Notes: generated by a model not told the origin, from the sequence alone. Positions 21,289 through 30,072 are shown, counted from the stretch's first letter. The stretch: 30,299 nt of DNA from an uncultured Calothrix sp. (GCA_937884685.1 CAKZYM010000225.1:1-30299); one strand, 5' to 3'. Made by a program: numbers and translations.

Positions 21289-21612
21289 ATGTTTAACCTA
21301 ATCAGACGTACTCCTCAAACAACTTTAAATTCAACTAAGCCTAAAATGCCTTTGTTTGATGGCTTATATCCTATACGTCAGTGGCTAAATAATCTTGAGA
21401 TTCAAGACATTGCATTAGCCCATTTTATTTGTCGGATGATTCCCACACAATGTCCTTTTGAGCGAGATATTAGTTTATTTGGACGCACTATTGTAAGTAT
21501 TCCACCTTTATGTAAACTTAATCCCCTATATGAAGAATTAATTGGTTTGCGTTTCCGAGCGCTTTGTTATTTAGCCGATGATTGTGAGGAAGATATTGGC
21601 TGTTATTGCTAA
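21289..21612 (+). CDS. Mo-dependent nitrogenase C-terminal domain protein
   Basis: 107 residues that I recognise as the Mo-dependent-nitrogenase C-terminal (Mo-nitro_C) family: PIRQWLNNLEIQDIALAHFICRMIPTQCPFERDI, then LFGRTIVSIPPLCKLNPLYEELIGLRFRALCYLADDC. Despite the name, the domain is found as a stand-alone protein in many cyanobacteria, and a role in nitrogen fixation is not shown. Cysteines at CRMIPTQC and the final CEEDIGCYC are typical of the family and could bind metal. An upstream TTG at 21277 would add four residues; the ATG at 21289 is preferred. Monocistronic, convergent with the three-gene operon that ends at 21678. Confidence 0.9.
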   Translation: MFNLIRRTPQTTLNSTKPKMPLFDGLYPIRQWLNNLEIQDIALAHFICRMIPTQCPFERDISLFGRTIVSIPPLCKLNPLYEELIGLRFRALCYLADDCEEDIGCYC

Positions 21613-21677
21613 GAATAGAATATTAATTTAAATGATATGTAATTCAACATCACGAGTGAAATAAAAAATTATCAAAA

Positions 21678-22331
21678 TCAAGCTTTCTTATTACTTTTAC
21701 CTCTTCCACTCTTATCTTGAGGCTGAAAATAGAGAATTACTGGAATATGCTTGATTCTGAAATCTTGACCAGAAGCTTCATGTTTATGGGTTGAGAAAAA
21801 AGAAAGTTCTCTATTCTCACACGCTTCAGAGTTGAAGTCAGATAATTCTTTACTCAGCAGATGATTCTTCCACTTCTCAATAATTGCACTAACATTCTTC
21901 TGACGAATGTAGATGAAAATTCCACCATCTCTTTGATTGAAATCACCAGTCGAATAACGAGTAGTCAGCTGTAAGAAACCTTCCCATAAGTAACTATAGG
22001 AGCTATGGATTTTAGCTTCTCCAATCCATGTGAAATTACCTTTTTTAACTAAAAGGTCAGCATGACCACCAAATTTTGTATCGTGGGAAGCATCGTATCC
22101 CAAACGTCGCAGTTGGTCTCTAATATCTATGGTTAATCTATCTTCGCTATCGTTTTGACGCAGTTCTGGGTTTTCTTGGATTTGATAGATTATATCGTCA
22201 ATATCATCGTAGAGAATTTCAATGAATTTATTGTAATTAGTAACTGCAAACCTGGATGGAAAGCGACCCAATCCCGGTATGTATTGTTCTAAATTCTGTA
22301 GTTCACGTAAACTTAAATTTTCAATATCCAT
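21678..22331 (-). CDS. PD-(D/E)XK nuclease-fold protein (third gene of operon)
   Basis: 217 residues, last gene of a three-gene operon. Residues 63-133 carry a PD-(D/E)XK active site: a helix with Glu64/Asp65 (EDRLTIDIRDQLRRLGYD), Asp92 in FGGHADLLV, then Glu105 and Lys107 in FTWIGEAKI. A LWEGFLQLTTRYSTGD helix follows, as in restriction-like nucleases. The D...ExK triad is intact. The N-terminal 60 residues (NLEQYIPGLGRFPSRFAV) and the C-terminal basic tail (SGRGKSNKKA) are unassigned. The start is five bases after the stop of the preceding gene, so translation is coupled. With two unknown upstream partners, a role as the DNA-cutting effector of a defence system is plausible but unproven. 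Confidence 0.8.
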   Translation of the reverse strand: MDIENLSLRELQNLEQYIPGLGRFPSRFAVTNYNKFIEILYDDIDDIIYQIQENPELRQNDSEDRLTIDIRDQLRRLGYDASHDTKFGGHADLLVKKGNFTWIGEAKIHSSYSYLWEGFLQLTTRYSTGDFNQRDGGIFIYIRQKNVSAIIEKWKNHLLSKELSDFNSEACENRELSFFSTHKHEASGQDFRIKHIPVILYFQPQDKSGRGKSNKKA

Positions 22332-22336
22332 TATTG

Positions 22337-22747
22337 TTAAGCAAGGTTTTTGACTACAGAACTCGGTTGAAAATATATAAAAACTTTGTCTTCAAAATTA
22401 CGGATTAATTTCCCTGTTTCTGGATGAAGAAGCTGTCCGGTTTCGCGAGCTTCAGTCATTTCATCATCAGAAATTTCAAAATAATTATCGTTATCAATTA
22501 ATTCAAATTTTGCTTCCAGTAAATGCGTTCTATCACCGCATAAATATTGAACTGCGGTTAATAAATCTCGATTATCGTAAGATTTTCCTACAACTTTTCG
22601 TAAACTACCGTATGTAATATGTGAAAGATTTTGGAAATTACTACAAATTAGATAATCAAATATTGCAATACAAATTTGTGACTGAGGCTGTTGTAACCAG
22701 TCTTGATGAATTTGTTCTACAATTTGTTGCTTGCTAATTACAATCAT
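22337..22747 (-). CDS. Unknown protein, middle gene of three-gene operon
   Basis: 136 residues with no family I recognise. The first 80 residues read as helices (ISKQQIVEQIHQDWLQQPQSQICIAIFDYLICSNFQNLSHITYGSLRKVVG), possibly a winged-helix or scaffold domain. The rest has short strands and an acidic DDEMTEARETGQLLHPETG stretch. No catalytic motif, membrane helix or signal peptide is seen. Its ATG overlaps the stop of the upstream gene (ATGA), and the nuclease gene starts five bases after its stop. The product is probably needed in balance with both neighbours. A small adaptor between a sensor and the nuclease is one possibility (inference). Confidence 0.75.
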   Translation of the reverse strand: MIVISKQQIVEQIHQDWLQQPQSQICIAIFDYLICSNFQNLSHITYGSLRKVVGKSYDNRDLLTAVQYLCGDRTHLLEAKFELIDNDNYFEISDDEMTEARETGQLLHPETGKLIRNFEDKVFIYFQPSSVVKNLA

Positions 22748-23814
22748 TCTAGATAATCAAATATTTTCTCAACAACAAATTCATAATCATCCAAACTGCT
22801 ACAGTTTAGTATATAAACTTCATCAAGATATTGAGTTTGATTGCTCAAGATTTGAGCGCGACCCGGTAACAATAATTCTGGTTGACTGTTTATTCTTTGG
22901 CAAATTTTTATATTCCAAGAAATTGCCAGTCGATAAGAAGTTATATGTTCTACTGCTTGTTTACCTGCATAGTGGTAAGTTTCAGTCCTCAAATCTACCG
23001 AACCTTTACGCATCTTTTCAGATTTAGTCGAGCCTTCATCGGTGATAAAAGCAAGTTCTACTACTTTTCCTTCATCGGATTCATATAGATTATCTATCAG
23101 TGGAAAAAAGTTAATGCTTTCTTGCAGCGGTGTTTTAACTATTGCTATATTTTCGGATAAATTATTAAATTGTTGTATCGTTTGAAAGAAAGCTTTACTT
23201 TTATCTTCTGAAGATAAACTACCAGTAATATCAACTCTAACTTCTATATTATTTCGCTGCTTTGACAGTACGACAACATCAAAAAACTGACGGTAATGTT
23301 CTTTAACCCCAATTATTTTATCATAACCAGCTAAATCTTTTCTAGTATCTTCATTCAATTCTTCGGTATCTATTTGACTTCGTTCGATAAATAAACGCTT
23401 TGTACAGAAGATTGCTACTAAACTATCTTTTGTATCTCTTATTTCAACAAGTTTTTGAGAGAAATCAACTTCTTTTAAATTATCATCAGATAGCGGAAAT
23501 GGATATGTTTGATGAAATGCTGTATTTTCAGGTTTGTATTTTTTAAATGCAGCGATTAACTTATCAATATTTTTTCTTTCAAGTTGATAAATTTTCAATG
23601 CTTTATCATTTACTAATAAGTGATTGTCATAACATTTTTTTAGCTGCTCGATTTTATCGCTAATATCATCTCGAACGCTTTCTTCATCTGTCAACTTTTG
23701 AATTGTTTGTTCCCATCCACGTCTTACAGGTAAGTCACATATTTTTAAAATGACTCTCATCGTAGACCAGGAAATTCTTTGACTAAAAGCTTCAAGTATT
23801 TGAGCAGTAAGCAT
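22744..23814 (-). CDS. Unknown 356-residue protein, first gene of three-gene operon
   Basis: A soluble protein I do not recognise. The N-terminal ~110 residues are helical and basic (ISWSTMRVILKICDLPVRRGWEQTIQKL, then a charged coil to KKYKP), resembling a small DNA- or partner-binding helical domain. Residues ~115-356 alternate strands and helices (LVAIFCTKRLFIE, IEVRVDITGSL, VVELAFITDEG) without a clear NTPase, nuclease or protease motif. It has no membrane segment. The start is the ATG at 23814 with no Shine-Dalgarno, preceded by a 374-base leader. Its stop overlaps the next gene's start by 4 bases. Position and size suggest the sensor or main subunit of the operon (inference). Confidence 0.75.
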   Translation of the reverse strand: MLTAQILEAFSQRISWSTMRVILKICDLPVRRGWEQTIQKLTDEESVRDDISDKIEQLKKCYDNHLLVNDKALKIYQLERKNIDKLIAAFKKYKPENTAFHQTYPFPLSDDNLKEVDFSQKLVEIRDTKDSLVAIFCTKRLFIERSQIDTEELNEDTRKDLAGYDKIIGVKEHYRQFFDVVVLSKQRNNIEVRVDITGSLSSEDKSKAFFQTIQQFNNLSENIAIVKTPLQESINFFPLIDNLYESDEGKVVELAFITDEGSTKSEKMRKGSVDLRTETYHYAGKQAVEHITSYRLAISWNIKICQRINSQPELLLPGRAQILSNQTQYLDEVYILNCSSLDDYEFVVEKIFDYLE

Positions 23815-24188
23815 TAATTTATTAATAATAAAAAGGATGAGTAATTATAATAAGACTTACGCAACCAAGCACATTTTTCTTGTAAGGTACTGTGATACTT
23901 TGAGAAACTATGAACGCAGTAACAATTTTTTTTAATGTCACGCACCAACCGGATATTATGATAACTGCCTAAGTCCTGTATAACTGTTCTTTCTCAGGGA
24001 TAACATTTAAAGTTTTTTTATTGAGCATACATAATAATGCATTGAAAACTCCATCCTGATTTCTTCTTATTCTTAAGAGAAGGATGTCCTGTTTATTATA
24101 AATAAAAGTTTCTAAAGATAGAGGAATAAATGTAAAGTGAATTACAATAAATTTGTAAATTGAATTAAATTACGTTGCTAAATTTTAA
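23815..24188. other. Divergent intergenic region upstream of the three-gene operon
   Basis: 374 AT-rich bases. It must contain the promoter of the nuclease operon on the minus strand and that of the unknown gene at 24189 on the plus strand. I see no RNA gene, and no hairpin followed by a U-run. The TTCTCAGGGATAACATT region near 23991-24007 has no recognised meaning. Confidence 0.4.
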
Positions 24189-24803
24189 ATGGATAAAAAA
24201 TTAAAGCAAAAAATACTTAAGTTTTACAAACAAGAAATTATAAATCGTCCAGATGAATCAATAATTGATTTCAAATATAAATATCAAATAGGTTATGAAG
24301 CTTATGAACCTGAATATAATTTGAATGATGAAGGAAAATATGAAAAATTATCTCCTAGTCCCTTAAGTATAGCTATTAGCAAACGTGAAAAGGTTCCGCA
24401 AAATCTTTTAGATGCTTGTGATAGAATTTCTTGGTATTTAAAGCATAATATGGGAGAAATGACTGTTGTCAAAGTTCCCGTTGAGGAAACTATAACTTTT
24501 TCTATTTGTATACAAGGTTATGTGGATGATACATGGGATAATTCTGGTATTTTCATCGAAATTTATAGTAGTGAAGGAGAATTATTTGGAGTTATGGTAA
24601 TTAGTGATATAGATAATTCTTCTACTTGGAAATGGATGAATCGTCCGATTCAAAGTTTTGATTTTCATTCTGATGCTCCTTCATGGTCAGAAAAGGAGGA
24701 AGAAGAAAAAATTATTTTTGAACAAGAACAACGAGAATCTAGTCTTAAAAGATTAAAACAATTAAGACGTGAAAATACAATAAGTAAGTTTGATTGGGGC
24801 TAA
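24189..24803 (+). CDS. Unknown soluble protein with charged C-terminal coil
   Basis: 204 residues, no recognised family. The body (residues 1-160) is rich in aromatic and acidic residues with several probable strands (VPVEETITFSICIQGYVDDTW, GIFIEIYSSEGELFGVMVISDID). The C-terminal ~45 residues form a strongly charged helix (EKEEEEKIIFEQEQRESS), likely a coiled coil. No cysteines of note, no signal peptide. It starts at an ATG with an AT-rich leader and is divergent from the nuclease operon. Its composition resembles immunity or cargo-type accessory proteins, but that is only an impression. Confidence 0.7.
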   Translation: MDKKLKQKILKFYKQEIINRPDESIIDFKYKYQIGYEAYEPEYNLNDEGKYEKLSPSPLSIAISKREKVPQNLLDACDRISWYLKHNMGEMTVVKVPVEETITFSICIQGYVDDTWDNSGIFIEIYSSEGELFGVMVISDIDNSSTWKWMNRPIQSFDFHSDAPSWSEKEEEEKIIFEQEQRESSLKRLKQLRRENTISKFDWG

Positions 24804-24908
24804 CTGAATTTATTTACTAGAAGGCAATCTAACTTAATATAATCTATATTAATAAATCACTATTCTACTCATTTATCTTCAAATCAACCCACCTAATTAT
24901 CTTCTATT

Positions 24909-25295
24909 TTAATTATTCTTAGCAGATAGCTTTGCATTTGTTCCTCTCCATAAAATTCTTAAAAAAAGGCAACCAATAAGTAAAACTGGTAATAGCATAA
25001 TCAAAGCGGTAGGAAATCCAGAAGTAATCAAATCAGAGACAATTGGAATCACAATCACAAAAACTATAAATCCAAAAATAAACCAACCAGTAATTAAAAC
25101 CCACCAAGCAGTTCTTCCTCCTGCTAAACCTCGATAAGCTCTCCCATCTAGCTGTATCTTCTGCATCGGTTCATATGCTGATGGTATTCTTTCCTGAGAA
25201 GGAGGTTCGGCTTCGCTAGGAACTTCGTAAACAAACTGCTCTCGTTTAAATTCTTCATCGGGAAGAAATTTCTTAAATTCATCATTTTCGCTCAT
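24909..25295 (-). CDS. Unknown two-helix membrane protein
   Basis: 128 residues. The N-terminal ~60 residues are hydrophilic, acidic and proline-rich (VPSEAEPPSQERIPSAYEP). Two membrane helices follow: WWVLITGWFIFGFIVFVIVI near 64-83 and the TALIMLLPVLLIGCLFLRIL segment near 95-114. Then a short basic tail (WRGTNAKLSAKNN). Such a layout suggests a cytoplasmic tail on a membrane hairpin. It lies 166 bases downstream of the kinase/receptor gene on the same strand, so it may be cotranscribed and could be a partner or substrate of that kinase (inference). I recognise no family. Confidence 0.7.
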   Translation of the reverse strand: MSENDEFKKFLPDEEFKREQFVYEVPSEAEPPSQERIPSAYEPMQKIQLDGRAYRGLAGGRTAWWVLITGWFIFGFIVFVIVIPIVSDLITSGFPTALIMLLPVLLIGCLFLRILWRGTNAKLSAKNN

Positions 25296-25461
25296 CTTTG
25301 CTACTCCTAAATGCGGTAGTGCTTTGAAAAATGAATGCTATCAATATTGAGTATCTACATTTTCATGCAAATACTTTTCGTAAAACATTTTATGACTTTC
25401 TCCAGATATCACAAAGCAGTATTTTGAATGTTTGAAAATGTTAAATATTGTTTACAAGCCT

Positions 25462-28089
25462 TTATTCATTAATCAAACAAAACTGGTACTTCAGATTATC
25501 CTGTGGCTGACATTTCTGCTGTACTTTCACTAAAACCCCTAATTGATTATCGTCTGCTTGGTCTACTTGACGGTCGTGGAATCTATTAAATTGAATGGTT
25601 CCCGTAGCACCTGATGCTTTAAAATAAGGGCTTTTTAATTGTTCGTACAAACCTTGACGAGTCGGATTTTTTTCTATTTTTTGTAATGCTGCAATAATCG
25701 CTTGAGTAGCATCATAAGCTGTAGCTGCTCTCCAACCAACGTATTGAGTTCCCCAAAGTTTGATTGATGTGTTTCTAAAAGTATCTGTAGTCCTTTGAAC
25801 GTGGGTCGGAACTGAAAGGACTAGATTTTCAGCTTGATTACCGAATGTAGACGATACGTTATCGGCATTATAAAGAGAATCTCCACCCAATAGAAGCTGA
25901 TTTGTGTATCTAGAAATAATTAACGAAGCTGTTGCTGCTTCTCCCGTATCGATAGATAGCATTAATAATTTGATATTTTCATCTATCTGACAATTATCAA
26001 TGCTAGAATTCGCTAAATCGCATTCCGCTAATTTTCCTATAGAAGCATATTTTTTCTCAAATGATTCTTTTAAAGAAGTACTATAGGATTTTTTAGAATT
26101 ATAGAAAATAGCTGCATTTCCAGAACCAATATTTTGTTTGACATACTCAATTAAATCCGCCGCTGCAACCGCATCATTAGGAGTTGTACGGAAAACATAA
26201 TCGCTTAAATCATATTTATATCCGGATTTTTCGCTTGGTTCAGACTGTCTGACAGCAGTACTTGTTGGAGAAATAGCCACCAGTTTTTCTTTTCCATAAA
26301 CTTCTGCTGCTGCTAAAGTTGCATCGCTAGTAAAATGACCAACTACACCTAATATTTGTCCACTGAATCCGCTATCTCCGGGAATCTGATTTCTTGCTAA
26401 TTGTTCAGCTACTTTCGGAGATGTATTTTCTACATCTGGGTCGGAATTATTCTCATCTCTAGCTATTACAACCTGTAATAATCTTCCTTCAATACCATCT
26501 TGATTATTTAATGTTTCTTGAACCGAAGCTACACCACGTAATATTTGTTCTGATATTTTTGTATTTCTTTCTTTATTTTTACCAGGAATCGCAGCAGCAA
26601 TTGTGACGGGATTACCTTTAATATTAGCCTTAGCATTGTTAAGAAAAATCAGCGTTTCTGGGTCAACAGCACAATTACTAGTTGCTTGTTTAAATAGACT
26701 TATAGCTGTTTGGAAATTACTTTGTGCATCTTCATACCTTTGATTTTCAAAGGCTTTCATTCCTTCTTCTTTTTCTCCCAAAGCTTGTTTGCATAACGTG
26801 CTATCAAATCTCTTTTCTCTTAGTAAAGATTCTTCTCCTCTACTAAAAAAATTATCAGCAAGTAACGCTGGTTCCGAACTTTTCATCACTGCGTATACTG
26901 CTGTCCCTAGTAATAATGCACCGATACCTCCAGCTAATACCAACAATTTTTTATTTACTTTTTTTAGAGGATTGCTTGGTAACTCTGATTCAGTAACTGT
27001 TGGTGTAACAGATTTTGGTATACCAGACAAATGTGGTGGTATTGGTTGAGGCTGAGGGTGAGTGGGGAGTGGTGATGGTTGGGTAATTGGAGGAGCTTGG
27101 GGCTGAAGATTAGCAAGAACAGTCATAACTTCCCGAGCAGACTGATACCTATCATCTGGCTGATGGGACAGCATTTTGTCTAAAATATCTGCTAATTGAG
27201 GGTTGACATTAGCGTAGTTTCGCCAGTGCCAGGTATGATATTCACGAATCTCTTGAGCCTCTTTACCTGCGAGTAAAGAGACACAAGTTGCAGCCAAAGA
27301 ATATAAGTCTGACGAAGCTGACACCGGTTTACCCGTCATCTGTTCCGGTGGAGCGAAATCTGGAGTACCGATAACAACTGATTGAGCGGTGGGAACTCCC
27401 GTAACTACTACTTGCTTGACAGCACCAAAATCTATCAGATGAAGAGAATTAGATTTCGACACTCGCATTATATTGGAAGGTTTGATGTCTCTATGTATCA
27501 CTCCCTGAGCGTGAACATAATTAAGAACATCAAGCATTTGCATCATTATTTCGACAATTTTCGCTTCTGGAAATTGTGCTTTTTGCTTTAATTCTTGCGC
27601 TAAATTCTGACCTGCAATAAAGTCTTGCACCAAGTAAAAAAAAGTTTGTTTTTGATAGAGTTGTGCCGTAGATTCCTGGAGGTCTGGAGGTGCTTCTAAC
27701 TGAGCAAAAGCCCATGCACGCGGAATTTGCGAGTGTGTTAGTTTTCCTAAAACGCTTGCTTCTGAGCGAAATAATCTTTCTATATCTGCTAGTTGAGATT
27801 CTGAAGGAGAAACTCTCGGATGTAACTGCTTGATAACTCTTAAAGGTAAATCTGGAAACTTCAAATCTCTACCTAAAAAAGTTCGACCAAACCCACCCCT
27901 TTCTGATTCTGGAACCAACGGTCTGAGAGTTACAAAACACCCTTCTAAAAATAAAGGCATTCCGCAATTAGCGCAAAATCTTTGTTTGATTGGTTTCGTA
28001 TAAAGATATTTTTCAGGAATTGTATTAACTGGGTCTTGACAACTAGGACGAGTACAATAAACTTCAACTAGAGGATTAGTACTAACCAT
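25462..28089 (-). CDS. Ser/Thr kinase fused to a periplasmic ligand-binding domain
   Basis: 875 residues. A zinc ribbon (Cys12, Cys17, Cys39, Cys42) is followed by a full kinase domain at about 55-328: GGFGRTFLG, Lys87, HRDIKPSNI at 199-207, DFG at 220-222, FAPPEQ. A Pro-rich linker (330-375) leads to one membrane helix at 381-402. Beyond it are a short TPR-like helical part (about 415-485) and then a type-1 periplasmic binding fold of the branched-chain amino-acid receptor kind (about 495-875; ILGVVGHFTSDATLAAAEVYG, LVAISPTSTA). The topology puts the kinase in the cytoplasm and the binding domain in the periplasm, so it is a one-component receptor kinase. The combination is known in cyanobacteria; ligand and targets are not. 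AAGG lies eight bases before the ATG. Confidence 0.92.
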   Translation of the reverse strand: MVSTNPLVEVYCTRPSCQDPVNTIPEKYLYTKPIKQRFCANCGMPLFLEGCFVTLRPLVPESERGGFGRTFLGRDLKFPDLPLRVIKQLHPRVSPSESQLADIERLFRSEASVLGKLTHSQIPRAWAFAQLEAPPDLQESTAQLYQKQTFFYLVQDFIAGQNLAQELKQKAQFPEAKIVEIMMQMLDVLNYVHAQGVIHRDIKPSNIMRVSKSNSLHLIDFGAVKQVVVTGVPTAQSVVIGTPDFAPPEQMTGKPVSASSDLYSLAATCVSLLAGKEAQEIREYHTWHWRNYANVNPQLADILDKMLSHQPDDRYQSAREVMTVLANLQPQAPPITQPSPLPTHPQPQPIPPHLSGIPKSVTPTVTESELPSNPLKKVNKKLLVLAGGIGALLLGTAVYAVMKSSEPALLADNFFSRGEESLLREKRFDSTLCKQALGEKEEGMKAFENQRYEDAQSNFQTAISLFKQATSNCAVDPETLIFLNNAKANIKGNPVTIAAAIPGKNKERNTKISEQILRGVASVQETLNNQDGIEGRLLQVVIARDENNSDPDVENTSPKVAEQLARNQIPGDSGFSGQILGVVGHFTSDATLAAAEVYGKEKLVAISPTSTAVRQSEPSEKSGYKYDLSDYVFRTTPNDAVAAADLIEYVKQNIGSGNAAIFYNSKKSYSTSLKESFEKKYASIGKLAECDLANSSIDNCQIDENIKLLMLSIDTGEAATASLIISRYTNQLLLGGDSLYNADNVSSTFGNQAENLVLSVPTHVQRTTDTFRNTSIKLWGTQYVGWRAATAYDATQAIIAALQKIEKNPTRQGLYEQLKSPYFKASGATGTIQFNRFHDRQVDQADDNQLGVLVKVQQKCQPQDNLKYQFCLINE

Positions 28090-28208
28090 TGATTAACCTT
28101 AAAAATACTGTGTTTTAGTTTTTATATTTTTATTAGGCTTTTTTGCTAAGCCATTCTCAAAAGTTATGTATAACGAGATACTTTCTTATCCGAAAATATA
28201 AAACTTTC

Positions 28209-28353
28209 GGCATTGCTGAATTGAAATATGAATTTATTGTTGCTATCTAACAGTAGCCCCCTAAATCCCCCAAAATTAGGGGGACTTTAAATTATATTTC
28301 TCCCTCAGAATTGGGGGTTGGGGGGCTAAACAGAATTTTTAATCAGCAACGCC
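28209..28353. mobile_element. MITE with perfect 8-bp target duplication
   Basis: 145 bases bounded by inverted ends GGCATTGCTGAATT and AATCAGCAACGCC. Inside is a second long inverted repeat of C/G runs (TAGCCCCCTAAATCCCCC against GGGGGTTGGGGGGCTA, about 28252-28328). The flanks are identical, AAACTTTC at 28201-28208 and 28354-28361, which is a target-site duplication. It has no coding capacity and lies in the ~700-base gap before the kinase/receptor gene. Confidence 0.8.
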
Positions 28354-28720
28354 AAACTTTCTATTTCATCTGCCTTTATCGACTATATTTTCGCATCAAA
28401 AATCAGACCCTTAAAGCTTGCTTCAGCAAGGAGAAATGCAGAATAAACTAGACAACTCTAGACCGTAATGATTTTTGAAGAAAGCGATTCTAAGGGTAGT
28501 TAATATGATTATTTATACTACCTTATGGGCTAATGATTTTTTCCAGAACTTAACAAACATAAATGTATATAATTTATACGTCCTTAATAAATAGCATTTA
28601 CGTAAATGTAGCACTTTGACAGTGGTTTTGTACTTCATTTTTCTGCAATGTCTTGCATGTATTAGAAAAAAATCAACATTTAATTTCTTCCAAAACAGCT
28701 TTCACTTTTTCTACTACATG

Positions 28721-28745
28721 TAGGGAGCGAGATGCTCCCACTACA
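28721..28745. repeat. GGGAGC-GAGAT-GCTCCC hairpin repeat
   Basis: A 6-bp perfect stem (28723-28728 with 28734-28739), flanked by TA/CTA-type bases and close to a common cyanobacterial GTAGGGAGCG...CACTAC repeat. It lies 42 bases beyond the stop of the metallophosphoesterase gene but has no U-run on either strand, so terminator function is doubtful. An AACTGAT array follows at about 28770-28795. The rest of 28362-28720 shows nothing I can assign. Confidence 0.6.
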
Positions 28746-28787
28746 TAACTCTCAATTATTAATTCCTCACTATTAACTGATAACTGA

Positions 28788-29990
28788 TTACTGATTTCCG
28801 CAGAGTTTTTCGTCTAATTTAGTTACACAAGCAGCTTTTTCATCTGCTTTTAAATCTTGATATTCTACATCTCGACGTAAAACTATACCGTTATGACCTT
28901 TTAAAAATCGAGGAAGTTGCTTGTAGTTGATGAGTTCCAAAGTTTTCATATCGTAGGTGGTATAAGTGGTTAATTGCGGAGAATCAAAATTAATATCAAG
29001 AACTGTAATTGCTTTGAATGGAGTAATTTCACTATCAATTAACTGACGAGGACCGCTACCGACGATTCCCGTATGAAGTAGCTGTAATTTACCGCGATGA
29101 CCGGGATAATAAGCGTGCTGATGTCCGCTAATATACGTATGAACGTTGTATTTTTCTAAGATTGCTCGTAATTCTTCGGGATTTGCCATCACAGCACCAA
29201 ACTTGTTACGACTACCTTCAGCAACAGCATATAAAGGTAAATGACCGATTAAAATCCGCATTTTGGCTTGTTGAGCTTCGGGACTAGCTAGTGCTTTTTC
29301 TACCCAAGTCAATTTTTCTGGTGGGATTCTATGAGTTGAAGCATCCCAAGACATGAAGAAGATATCTTGATATTTAAAACTGTAGAAAAATGGGAACTCG
29401 TTTTTATCTATAAATTCAACTCCGGGGTCGTGTTCTGGGTCGTTCCAATATTCCGAAGCTAAATCTCTTTCTTGTTGAAACTTGAAATCTCCTGTTTCCC
29501 CTTTAGCACCAGAAGCATCATGATTACCGATAGTCAAACCGAAAGGTATATTAGCTTGACGTAAGGGTGCAGCAACATGGTCATCAAAAGCAGCCCACAT
29601 TGCTTTAATTTGTGGTTCTGTCAGCGACGTTTTCTGACCAGCCACCATATCACCGCTACAAACTACCATATCGGGTTTCCAAAAAGGTAATAAATCGATT
29701 GTTTTATCAACTTCTGGGTCGTAGTCGGTAGAACCATATGCAGAATTTAAGTCACTGATAACCACCAGACGTACATCTCCACGAGGGGGATAAAATAAAT
29801 CATCCCTACTTTGAACAATTTCCTGAGTCTGCTGAGGTAAACTTGATATTGCAGGTTTATCGCTATTTTGAGTAGTTGCTGTCTGAGGTGTTTGTGTCGT
29901 TCCTCGATTTAGGTTTGTACAAGCAAAGCTAAATATAGTCAGCGTAAACCCTAAGATTATAAGAAAAGAAAACCGTCGCCAAGAAAGCAT
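28788..29990 (-). CDS. Exported calcineurin-like metallophosphoesterase, probable lipoprotein
   Basis: 400 residues. A basic start and hydrophobic core (RRFSFLIILGFTLTIFSFAC) end at Cys24, a possible lipobox, though serine at -3 is atypical. A Thr/Gln/Ser-rich linker follows to about residue 60. The metallophosphoesterase motifs are ISDLNSAYG, CSGDMV, IGNHD, ILIGHLPLY and ISGHQHAYYPG. The first motif is D-x-N rather than the usual D-x-H, while the others are intact, so the metal site may differ. It should act outside the plasma membrane on a phosphate ester, not identified. The last residues (CGNQ and stop) lie at the edge of an ATCAGTT repeat array. Confidence 0.88.
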   Translation of the reverse strand: MLSWRRFSFLIILGFTLTIFSFACTNLNRGTTQTPQTATTQNSDKPAISSLPQQTQEIVQSRDDLFYPPRGDVRLVVISDLNSAYGSTDYDPEVDKTIDLLPFWKPDMVVCSGDMVAGQKTSLTEPQIKAMWAAFDDHVAAPLRQANIPFGLTIGNHDASGAKGETGDFKFQQERDLASEYWNDPEHDPGVEFIDKNEFPFFYSFKYQDIFFMSWDASTHRIPPEKLTWVEKALASPEAQQAKMRILIGHLPLYAVAEGSRNKFGAVMANPEELRAILEKYNVHTYISGHQHAYYPGHRGKLQLLHTGIVGSGPRQLIDSEITPFKAITVLDINFDSPQLTTYTTYDMKTLELINYKQLPRFLKGHNGIVLRRDVEYQDLKADEKAACVTKLDEKLCGNQ

Positions 29991-30072
29991 TATTTGAGTC
30001 TCTATTCAACTACACCGTAAATATAGCGGATAGTTCAGTATTTTATTTTTATACCAGAATACAAATTTGAAT

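Noticed and set aside
21289..21612. Evidence for a nif gene cluster
   Set aside because: Only the stand-alone C-terminal domain is present. This small protein occurs widely in cyanobacteria and no other nif gene is in the window.
28256..28328. Reading the C/G-rich inverted repeat as a transcription terminator of the kinase/receptor gene
   Set aside because: It lies upstream of that gene, has no U-run, and is enclosed in the element with inverted ends and an 8-bp duplication, so it is part of a MITE.
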